Below, piece after piece: positions 47,366 to 57,136 of a stretch of DNA of 64,000 nt. Positions within the stretch are counted from its first letter, which is position 1. Every line of letters starts with the position of its first letter. A program made the translations under genes and the position numbers. The notes beneath the pieces were generated by a model. The model did no database searches. It was not told the DNA's origin and saw nothing but the letters and a program-made list of their open reading frames with translations. The stretch comes from Panicum virgatum (lineage: Eukaryota; Streptophyta; Magnoliopsida; Poales; Poaceae), in contig NC_053142.1 in the NCBI RefSeq assembly GCF_016808335.1, forward strand, positions 47,601,795 through 47,665,794. The letters are read 5' to 3'.

Positions 47366-47835
47366 GAATATGTATATATGGCCTCGCATGGGGGACCTTC
47401 GTCCCCTCGGTCTCCGTCTCCTGGCCTTTGTTTCACTACTTAGCCTTACTCTCCTATGTCGAGGACGGTTCCACGTACCACATTGCAGGACTGAATTTCT
47501 CCTGCTCCATCCATCACTCGTGGGACGAAGAGATTAGCAAGGAAGTCCTATTTCGATCTTAATTACTTTCCAAAAATATGAAGAACTAACAAAATGTATG
47601 TAAGTTGAATTTTGTTTCAAAGGATCATGGCAAAATATACTGTGATTCAAAATAAGGAATAGATCCACCGTTATAATATGGATACACAAAATCGTATCGC
47701 AAAAGTTAACTACTAATTTTCTTAAATTCTGAATTTAGATCCTTATTAATCGTATTCGGCGTGGACTCTTTGGATAATCAATAAGTACTATTAATTTCTT
47801 TTATGTTTAAATTCCAAATTTATTCATTCGTTAGT
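47366..47835. other. Unassigned sequence before the Cassandra element
   Basis: AT-rich, no gene recognised. Ends with the TTAGT target site at 47831-47835. Confidence 0.4.
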
Positions 47836-47957
47836 TGTAACGTCACGCCTCCCCAAGGCCGGGCCCGCTTACATCTGATAGCTTTCTAGGACATAGACTG
47901 CCCTCACAGACCAACTTATGTCTTTTGTGCACACTTTGTCCTCACTCGTGCGCACTC

Positions 47958-48075
47958 GGGAATAACTTCCCGGTCGGTCACCCATCCCCAAATTGCTCCG
48001 GGCCAAGCACGTTTAACCTCGGAGTTCTTTGGAGACCGGCTTCCGGAAAAGAAGTTGCAATTTATTGGTATGAGT
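47958..48075 (-). other. 5S rRNA-like segment in left Cassandra LTR
   Basis: On the minus strand the segment follows plant 5S rRNA: CATACCAAT near the start, CCGAGGTTAAACGTGCTTGG in the middle (5S: GAAGTTAAGCGTGCTTGG), then GGGGATGGGTGACC and GGGAAGT near the end. The internal promoter (A box/C box) region is recognisable but altered. Confidence 0.8.
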
Positions 48076-48397
48076 ATCCTATTAATCCTATTAAGTCATG
48101 GGACGGGGTGTCACATGCTCACCCCCTTAAGAGACCGACGTCCTCGTCGATCAATCCCAAGCCAGGAACGTCCTCTCTTGGCCACGTCACGTACGTCCAG
48201 TGCCAGCAGCCCATGTGCCACGTCCGTGCGTCCAATGCCAACGGTCCCTGTGCCACGTCCGTGCGTCCAGTGCCAACGGCACATCCCAGATGCCCGCGCA
48301 CTGACCCGCCACGCGCCCGTGCACATGCGGTGGCATCTGCGCCCCACGCGCCCGTGCTCATGCCTCCGCACTTACGCCCGTACGTGCCCGTGAAACC

Positions 48398-48569
48398 GCG
48401 AGAGTCAGCTCTGATACCATTCTGTAACGTCTGCCTCCCCGAGGGCGGGCTCGCTTACTTCTGACAGCTTTCTATGATATAGTGCGAGAGTCAGCTCTGA
48501 TACCATTCTGTAACGTCTGCCTCCCCGAGGGCGGGCTCGCTTACTTCTGACAGCTTTCTATGATATAGT
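48398..48569. repeat. 86-bp tandem duplication across Cassandra PBS/LTR edge
   Basis: 48398-48483 and 48484-48569 are essentially identical. Each contains the initiator tRNA-Met primer-binding site (48408-48419; 48494-48505) and the first 61 bases of the LTR. The near identity points to a recent event, after insertion or during reverse transcription. Confidence 0.9.
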
Positions 48570-48629
48570 CTGCCCTCACAGACCAACACATGTCTTTTGT
48601 GCACACTTTGTCCTCACTCGTACGCACCC

Positions 48630-48745
48630 GGGAATAACTTCCCGGTCGGTCACCCATCCCCAAATTGCTCCGGGCCAAGCACGCTTAACCTCGGATTTAT
48701 TTGGAGACCGACTTCCGGAAAAAAGTTGCAACTTATTGGTATGAG
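48630..48745 (-). other. 5S rRNA-like segment in right Cassandra LTR
   Basis: The same 5S-derived block as in the left LTR, with CCGAGGTTAAGCGTGCTTGG on the minus strand matching plant 5S rRNA closely. It differs from the left copy by several substitutions. Confidence 0.8.
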
Positions 48746-48786
48746 TATCCTATTAATCCTATTAAGCCCTGGGCCGGGGTGTCACA

Positions 48787-51700
48787 TGAACTGAAACAGA
48801 CCGGGTTCCCGAAAGGCGAACCCGAACCTCTGTATCGTCGTGATAGTCCCTGGATCAGTAGCTATCACATACATAACCCATTTCATTTGAATACCACAGA
48901 CATAACTCACGTTTACAACATCACATGGGTTTATTTATTACATAATCCGAAGGATTGTATTACGAATCTCAGAGTACAAGCCCCTTGGGCTAAAAGAGAA
49001 CAAACAGAAAGCGGAAACGATATCTAGTCTTCTGGGCAAACTTCGTCTTCACGAATCTTCTCGATCCTTCTCCACAGTGAGCTCGGAGTGTAGCTCGGGC
49101 CATCCTTAACTCCTTCCACGTTTGTCATCCTGTCGACTCCTCTCGGATCCTGCATCTATCAGGCTATCCCCAAGGACGGGATAGGTTCGCGTCACCATCC
49201 GTATGCAAGCTTTATGTGGATACAGACGGTATAAAAGTAATGCCAAGGATAGGCTATGTTTTCCTATGCAAGCAATAAATGTATAAGCCATCCAAACACT
49301 TTTCAACACGGGCAGCTCCGGCAACCCGGACTCCCGGTCTCCTATCTTCCACTATAACTGTCTCAACCCTGGGTCGGTGCGGGAACTCCCTCTCCCCGCA
49401 CCTCAGCTGCTATCCAAGCAGGAAAAGTGGTACTAGAGGGAGGTAGAAAAGTATATGTGGTTCTAACTACATTTGTGGGGCCAGATCCAGAGTTGTACAT
49501 GATCGAGTACGCGGCTATACGTATAGTTTTCACCCTGCAGGAGTTGTACACCTGTACCCACTCGCCACGAATCCGGCCGAGAGCGACCCGACCTTCTCCG
49601 AGGCACCAGTCAACGAAACTAATGGCTACGGCACCATCCTACTCCCGGTCTGGGGCGCGTCCTCCCGCAGTAGGTCGCCCGGGGCTGTGAAGCTATCTAG
49701 AATGGAATCTCCATGGATCCTGCGATCAGGCGCGATAGGGTCCTGCCCTCTCCCCCTGACACTGAAACTCTATCCTCCTGCAGTAATGGTGCCGCGCGTA
49801 GCTAGCTCGGGCTGGGTCCCCCTCATAAAGGATAAGTGGTGTGCACGTTTGACATAGTTCTGTCACTAGGGCCACAAAGTCAAGTCCTTCATCCAGCTAA
49901 GGCGAGCGTCTTCGTCCAAGCTAGCATTCCGTCAACACGGTCTGCAATCGATACCCATTACAAGTATCTCCTCCATAACTACACCACTACTAAAGTTCTC
50001 ACCGGAACAGTCCAGCACCCGCCACAGGTGCCCGTCACCCATTACAGGTGCTCACAGGATCGTGCCCAACACACAATCCCCGGCTCCCGATCCGAAGATC
50101 AGGGAAAGGGTCCGCTCGCCCCCGCTGTAACCTGATCACCAACTCCCATATATGTGGAGGCAACTTCCAGCAAGCAAGGACTATCATATCATATATTCCC
50201 ATACCCCGAATCTCACTCATAGTAGCAATAGCATGTATCAATCAAAGCTAAGTATGGGAAACAAGGAATACGGAAAGTAAATGGCCATGCAAGCTCATCT
50301 CATCACACTCAATTTGGGAGCGTAGCGTATCTAGCAAGCAATGCCTAATAGGAATTCAATCGCGGACGGGCGTGAACCTGATAGGTCTTCGTAGTCTTCC
50401 TGGTCCTCCGGGGCTTCTGGTCTCTGGGTACATCCTTCGGGATCTTCTGGTCGTCCGAGACGTCGGTCATCTCCTTCTCGTCAAGACCTAATCGTAATTA
50501 CGTATAAATACAGGGGTCAAAGTGCTAGAATGCACAAAACAGGCTCAAATAAGATCCAACTCACAACAAAACCTATTCTAACGCGTAGATCATGATTTTA
50601 GAAGATTTATGAAACTGGTTTCATATTTTTCGGAGCTCCGGTTGAATTACTACGATTTTTCTAAGATCAAAGCATTTTCTGGAATTAATAAATGATTATC
50701 GGAAAAGGAAAAACACAAAGGTGGCACGTGGCAGCACCAGAGCGTGCCACGTGGCATGACAACGTCAGCATGACATCACCATGACGTCACCAGGTGGGTC
50801 AGCTCTGCCGACGTCAGCAGTGGGCCCTGCTGACGTCAGCATGACCAAGTAAACGTTGACCGTTGACCGGTCAACCGGGTCAGTGGGATTCGCGAGTTAG
50901 TGGGTCCCACTGGTCAGCCTCACATCAGACGCTTACAAGTGGGGCCCGCGTGTCAGGTTAAACCAAAAAAGAAAAGAAAAGGGATTAGGGATTTATTGGG
51001 CCAGAAGTGAAGAGGCGGCCCAACATGGCTCGGCTCGGGTTCGTGGGTCGGCTCAAGCATGGCTTGCAGGCCGGCTCGGCCTGCGGCTCAGGTGAACAGG
51101 CCGGCTCGGATGGATGGCTCGCAGGCCGGCTCAGCCTGCGGCTCACAGGCCGACTTGGCCCGCGGCTCGGGGAAAGGGGCCGACTCAGGCTTTGGCATAT
51201 TTGGGCCAGAAGCGGCCCATGGCGCACACGGGCTTCCCCTCCTTCTCTCTCCTCTGCTTTCCTTCCCTTCGGCGCGGCGTTGGGACTTGGTGGCAGCAGA
51301 CGGCGACGACGGCGAGGCTCCCTTCAGCGACGGCGGCCGAGACGGTCCACGGGGCTCTCCTCCCTAGGCGGCAGTGGCTCTTCCCATGGCAGCTCGGCGG
51401 AGTCGAGGCAGGGCGGCGAAGGGGCTTCCTTGACGAGGCTAGGATGGGCGGCCAAGGGCGAGGCTCACGGCACGGTGTGGAGCGCGAGCGGCGAGGTGGC
51501 TTGGCCGTGCGCGCCTGCGGGTGCTCGGAAAGCCGAGTCCGCAGCGTGGCCACCGCGCGGCGTTCCGGCGAGGCCAAACTGGGAGACGGCGAGGCCAAGG
51601 CGGCTGGGTAGGACAGGGTCGTGCGCGGGCGCGCTGGACAAGGCGTGCATGCGGTAGCGAGGCAAAGGTGTGTGCACGGCCGGTGCTGGTTTGTGCGCAC

Positions 51701-53511
51701 GCAGGCAAGGCCCGCGGCGGGTTGTGCGTGTGCGTGGCCACCGCGCGAGGCAGGGTCGTAGCGAGGCCGGACGGGGGCGTGGGCAAGCATGCGAGCACCC
51801 GGCTTGCTGGGGCCACGGCGGCGTGGTTACGACGGCTCAGTTCGGCATAAAGGCAAGGCAACAGCCTGTACCTAGGTGCTAACGCACGCGCGCACGCACA
51901 CGACACACGTATGGCGTGGCCGCGGCGGCGGCGAACAGAAACGGCGGCGGGGCTACGGCGAGCCGTGCTCATCCTTGCCAAGGCATGGCTCTGGACATGG
52001 CTGGCCTGGGTTTTGGGTGCGCGCGCATGTGAACACTCGGGAAGCCAGGGTCACGGCGGCGTCCCGACTGGGCGGCGGCGGCTGCGGGGTTTGGGTGCGG
52101 CGGCGCATCGGGCTCCTGCACAAACGCATCACACAATGGGCAGGGGAGCTCCTAGGGGCTGGCTACGGCTCGTCGGCGACGAGGTGGTGCGTGTGCCTAC
52201 CGTGCGGCTCGGAGAAGATAGGGGTGGCGCCGTGATGAGTTGAGGCCACGGCGAGTCGGAGCAGAGCAGTGCCGAGCAGGGGCGTTGGCGTTGTCGATCG
52301 GGGCACTGGCTCGATGGCGTGCACCAGTGGCGGCGTCCTCCTCCTCCTCCTCGCGGTGCTCCTCTCCCTCGGCTCCTTCTTCTTCCTCCGGCTTCTCCCT
52401 CCCCTCCTCTTGACCTACTCCTCCTCAGCTCTCTTCTTTCCTCTGCTCAGATTGCGGCGGCGGCAAAGGGGAGAAAAATTCCCCGCGGCTAGGGTTTAGG
52501 GGTGCGGCACTGAGGTTTTATAGGCTGGCGCTAGGGCTTGGCTTGGTCCTCACGGCGGCACGGACGCCGAGGATTGCCCCGCGGGTGGCGGTTCGCGGAC
52601 GGAGCTACGTGGCGCGCATCGCGCGGCTGTGTGGAGCGGGGCTAGGGTTCAGGAGCGTGCGCGGGCGGTCGGCCAAGGGTGAGGTGGAAAGCGGGGCGAG
52701 AGCGGTGTGGGGTTCGTGACGTCGGAGGGGCTCTTTTCCGCCTCCGCTGTCGCGAAGCGAAGCCGGCGGATCCGAGGCGGCGAGCGGGCAGCGTCGCGAG
52801 GGAGAAAGGGGAATAGTCCCCTGGCAGGTGGGGCCAGGATGGCAGCGGCACTGGACGAGGTGGAGGGCGAGCGGGCTGGCTGGGTGTGCGTCCGCGCGCG
52901 AGCGCGCGCGAGCGGACTGGGCTGAGGGACGGTGGTTGGGCCGGTTGGGCTGTGCAGGTAGAGGAAAAAGGGCCAGCTGGGCCGGTCCAGGTTGGATTGG
53001 GTTAACAGGCCAGATGGCTAGCTGGGTTTCAACTGGGTTTAGGTGAGTTTGGACCAGGCTGAGCTGGGTCGGATCTGGGCCAAGGTTTGGACTGGTTAGC
53101 GGGCTTGTCCGGTTTGGGTCAGGGCTAGGATTAGGATAGGTTAGCGGGTTAGGGTTAGAGGCTTGGATTTAATTTGAATGGCATAATTCAAATTAAATCC
53201 TACTCAAGTACTAGGAGATGAAATTAAATTGAGGGGCACACCTCGATTTAATTTCCACACAATTTCACACATTAAAATAAATCCAAATCTAAATCGAATT
53301 AAACAAGGTAGAGCCAAATAAATCCAATAACTCCAAATATTCTCACACTAGCAAATATTATCCTTAATTTTATACAAAATTTTTTAATTACTAGGATTTT
53401 GGGGAGGCAGAATTCTTACTTAAGTTGATATTTACAGCTTTGCCACGAATTTTTTTTTGAAATTCATATTTTTCGACTTTATAACATTCCGGAAAAATCC
53501 GGGATGTTACA
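48787..53511 (-). mobile_element. Long (4.7-kb) LTR joined directly to Cassandra
   Basis: Starts TGAACTGAAACAG directly after the Cassandra LTR and ends CCGGGATGTTACA at 53511, followed by TTAGT. That is the same 5 bp that precedes Cassandra at 47831-47835, so the two share one outer duplication. The arrangement resembles the long Tekay-type LTRs elsewhere in the window: TTATTTATTACAT near the start, CCTGCAG...TACCCACT (49540-49570), a GC-rich middle (51.0-52.9 kb) and TTTCGACTTT...GGAAAAATCC at the end. GC-rich frames at 51-52.9 kb on both strands are not supported as genes. No internal domains are present. Confidence 0.65.
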
Positions 53512-53831
53512 TTAGTTGTATTTGATATTGACTCTTTGAGTTATTCTAGACCGTTGGATGAGTGCACCAACCTGACTTTAATTACCAATAGTTCCTCCAT
53601 CTGTATGTTTTTGCCACCACGGCTTTTGATTTATCCATGTACTCATCACCACGAACACATCAAAACCTTTTGCATGATGATTGATGCTAGTTGTTGGCCT
53701 AGACAGCCAGTCTCATCCGGCCGCAATGTATATATTTGCATGCCTTGCCGGTTGCCGCATGATTGATAATTTTCCCTTTTTTATACCTTTTGTCCACAAA
53801 TCAAATTGTTTCCTAATAATACTAATACACA
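53512..53831. other. Host sequence between LTR and Helitron
   Basis: AT-rich, nothing recognised. It ends in the A of an AT Helitron target site. Confidence 0.4.
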
Positions 53832-56580
53832 CTAGTAAATATGCTCCTGCGTTGCAACGGGAGAAAAAAAATTCTTTCATGCCCTTCGTCCAACAAATAC
53901 GACCCAAAACTTATAACATAACTTGACTTATGTCCTACATTAGGTATTATAAAAATGAGATTCAATTTACATGTAGGCGAACTGATTATAATTTTAGGAA
54001 ATAATCATAAAAAAATTAGTGTATCGCTTAGTAGCTTAGAACAAACTTTCTCAAATCACAGTTTTAAGCAAATTTATTTCAGTGTGGCTTAAATTGGTCA
54101 AATAATTAAGAAAAGAGGCTAAAGGAATGAGGTCGAACAGTTTTTTTTAGACAGTTAATTATCATAGACCATCTCATCAAATTATTGCCAGGATTTCATA
54201 GCTATAAAAAAGTAAGGCATATAAAATAGTAGTTGACAGGAGGTTGCAGTTGCGAGATTGTCTCCATGGCCTGCTGCAGAAGACGCCGGGGTTGGGGCAC
54301 TGGGAAGATGAGCAGGGGCGCAGCTGCTGCCGCACCTGCAGAAGACGTAGGGGTGGGATGAGGCACTGGGAGGATGAGCAAGGGCCATAGCTCTGGGCGC
54401 GCTGCCAAGCCGCCGTTGCCAGGAAGAGAAGGCCGGAACAATGGCCGCCGGCGCCGCTACTTGCCGATGCTGCCGAAGACGCAAAGGGCGCACTGGGATG
54501 ACGAGAAGCCGCACATGCTGCCGCCGCCGCCGACAGGAAGGAGAGGCCATTGGCCGTGGCCGCTGACTGCTGATGCCGCAGAAGATGCAGGAGGCCGGCA
54601 GGCGGCGATCTGTGTGTGTGAGTAGGAGGACGGGAGGAGGGGGAACAAAGCCATGAGAGGCCTGGGGATCTGTGCATGCGAGCAGGAGAACGGGAGGAGG
54701 TGGAACGAAGCCGCGCGAGGTCGGGGGTCGCGCGTGTGCGTAGGAGGAGAGCTCGTGCTTGGCTAAATGATCGGGTCCACCTGTTTAGTGACTAATGATG
54801 TACGAAAGTTAAAGTACCGCAGAATCAGTCCGTTTTTCAGAAATAGGTATAGATTGATTACTAGACATCTATAGCTTCTGCACAATGGTCGCGCCTCCCC
54901 CCTCCAACCGCCCCTGCCCCTGGCCGCCGCCAGAGCAACCGTCGGATGTCCGCGCGGCTGCAAGGATGGCGGCCGCGGGCCACGCCCCGCGGGTGCCGCC
55001 CCTCCTCATAGCTGCGGCCGTTGCCCCCTGCCATGCCCTTCTTCACGGATCCAGGCCCAACGGCGGGTTGTAGCGGCGGCGGCGGCAGCATGTTCCTCCT
55101 TCTTTTGATCTGCCCACCCCCCCCCCCCCCCCCCTGCGCCGCCATGTTCGCCGCCCCCTCCCCCCTCCCCGGCGGTACTTACGGCGTGAGGGCCTCGCGC
55201 CTATTGTCGAGGCGTCGGCGACGTTGGGGGCACCTGGATCTACGACGACCATCCAAGGGAAGGGGCTCTGGAGATGGAGGACGACGGGCAGTTGTGCTTC
55301 ACGCGTGGTGATGGGCTTTCTCGGCTCCTTCGCCACCAGGAAATTCTGCCTTGTGGTAGCGGTGGTGGTCTGCAGGTGCCCAAGCTGGTGAGGCCGGCGG
55401 TGGTGAGACTTGTGGTGCTTGCGTGCTCAGGCAGCTCGAGCGACCACGATGCCGGCGGGAGCGGGAGGTTGATGCCTTGATACCCCCTTCGCATTATGAG
55501 GCGGGAGGTAGATAGATTTCTTGTAGTGATGATGATGTGATCGTGCAGGAGCAACGGGCAAAAGGTTTACCCAGCTGTTTATGCTGGTATTAGCAACGAC
55601 GACGTTATTAATTAAGTGCCGTTTTTCTGATGCTTGCTGCAAGGTCAAGGATCTTCTAGGTGAACACTTTATTCTGGCTCATCCAATGGGCAACGACGGC
55701 GTCATCAACGTCATGTCCTTCTTAAAGGCGTCGCCTTGGAAATTCTTTGACTTGACATTCATTATCAAAGGCAGAGTTTATTGTGTGAGAGATAGAAGAT
55801 AAGTATTTTAAGTTCGACATCAAGTTTCTAAGAAGATAAAGATGAAATGGACTGAAGATGAATCAAGACAACGCAAGATCGATTATGGACAAAGAAGAAG
55901 AAGAATGAAGCTTAGTCTTCAATTATTTTCCAGGTCTTATGAGTTTACCTTGTATTTTTGAGCTCCTCATTGATAGGATTAGAGTCTAAGAAGTCTTTGT
56001 AACCTTTGGCTGTATGTATCCACAACGTGGATAAGAAGGCCGGATTTTATCCTTAATCTAAAAAAACATTGATTACTATTGCTTACGTATCAGAAAAACC
56101 AACAGTACTATTTCTTAACGCTAAATGCAACACATTTTGACTTGAATAGCACATGGATGAAAGATGGATTTCCATATCTTTTGTGAAAAGTTTCTGCCAT
56201 TATAGGCTTTGTCTATCCTATTTTTCTAAAATTTCTAATTTAGCTATTTACTAATATTCAATACGAACCCTTTAATTAATTTGATCCGTTAGATCTTCAT
56301 AAATCTAATGGTGTAAAATCTCATCTTTTTAGATTAACATGAGAATCTCTTCGATGTAGTCTAGACCGTTAGATCTTCATAAAATCTAACTGCATAAATC
56401 CTTCTCTTTTTTAGATTAACATCTGAATTTCTCTTTGAGTTAGTCTACACCGTTAGATCTTTATAAAATTTAATGGTGTATATCTCTCATTTTTAGATTA
56501 ACGTGGAAATTTGTAGATCCTCTTGGCAAATATGATGGCTTCTTTTAACATTTTTTTATTAATATAATATAATAGATAGA
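53832..56580 (-). mobile_element. Non-autonomous Helitron with gene-like fragments
   Basis: On the minus strand the 3' end reads a CTCCCGTTGCAACGCAGGAG hairpin (53844-53863), a spacer and CTAG at 53835-53832, then host T. The 5' end begins TCTATCTATTATATTATATT at 56580, preceded by host A. The implied empty site is A|T, as required for Helitrons. There is no Rep/helicase. The interior has GC-rich exon-like DNA at about 54200-54760 and 54880-55560 and a 3-unit minisatellite near the 5' end. Captured gene fragments are common in grass Helitrons, but the source genes are not identified. A C18 tract lies near 55117-55134. Confidence 0.65.
56286..56520. repeat. Three-unit ~80-bp minisatellite
   Basis: Units begin at CCGTTAGATC near 56286, 56366 and 56450. 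Each contains CCGTTAGATCTTCATAAA, TCTAATGGTGTA-like and TTTTTAGATTAAC. Spacing is 80-84 bp. It lies inside the Helitron candidate close to its 5' end. Confidence 0.8.
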
Positions 56581-57136
56581 TGCATTCATCAAATAACCAT
56601 GAAATCAGCTACTAGAATCTAGTATCCAAACAGCACAATCTAGATTTTACTCAGAATCTAAATTTTCAAAATCCATACAAAATTCTAGATTCTCAAAATA
56701 AAAAATCTAATCCAAACGGGGCTTTAGGTATCGACACCGCATTTCCTGGGAGCCACCACGTGCTCCCTTGTGGTCTTGTCGCTGATTTCATCCATGTGAC
56801 AAAAGGGAATGAATGTGCGAGAGGCCAACGGATCTTCTTCACCAGACGTGGTCCATGACTCAGGAGGCCAGGGTGCCAATTGTCCTCTTGAACGCACAGA
56901 TTGCTAGTGCCTCCTGCAATCAGTCAGCCAGAACTCAGAAGGCATGTAATGTGTCGCCGTGCGCCAATTGATGAGCAAGAAGGCCAGTAACACGTCATTT
57001 GCTGGAACAAATTTGTCATATCAATCGCCACATCAACAGTGTATGTGGGACATTGCCGTATAATCCAAAGGAAAATGGAAACAAGCACTAAACTTTTCTA
57101 CTGATGAAGGAAGTGAATGCCGGGTTGTTACCTTAT
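56581..57136. other. Downstream region of the NB-LRR gene
   Basis: AT-rich then mixed sequence with no ORF. It probably includes the 3' UTR of the NB-LRR gene. Confidence 0.4.

Larger units (their letters stand above)
47836..48786 (-). mobile_element. Cassandra TRIM retrotransposon
   Basis: Two LTRs of 280 and 278 bp (47836-48115 and 48509-48786) read TGTAACGTC...GGGTGTCACA and flank an internal region of 393 bp. On the minus strand the order is LTR, primer-binding site TGGTATCAGAGC for initiator tRNA-Met, internal region, purine tract AAGGGGGTGAG and LTR. Each LTR contains the reverse complement of a 5S rRNA-like sequence. That combination defines Cassandra, a non-coding miniature retrotransposon whose LTRs carry 5S-derived RNA polymerase III promoter sequence. 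An 86-bp tandem duplication covers the primer-binding site and LTR edge. The internal region has three ~34-bp repeats (CACGTCCGTGCGTCCA type, about 48183-48290). No matching duplication follows 48786. Confidence 0.9.

Noticed and set aside
47836..48786. A genuine 5S rRNA gene
   Set aside because: The 5S-like blocks are in each LTR, are diverged from plant 5S rRNA and lack 5S spacer context; Cassandra explains them fully.
51007..52920. Long GC-rich frames (up to 216 aa) on both strands
   Set aside because: They lie inside the 4.7-kb LTR, overlap one another and are low-complexity; similar GC-rich stretches occur in the other long LTRs here.
54177..54677. 166-aa minus-strand frame as a gene
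   Set aside because: Low-complexity Ala/Ser/Pro composition and internal repeats; more likely fragment or repeat DNA within the Helitron.
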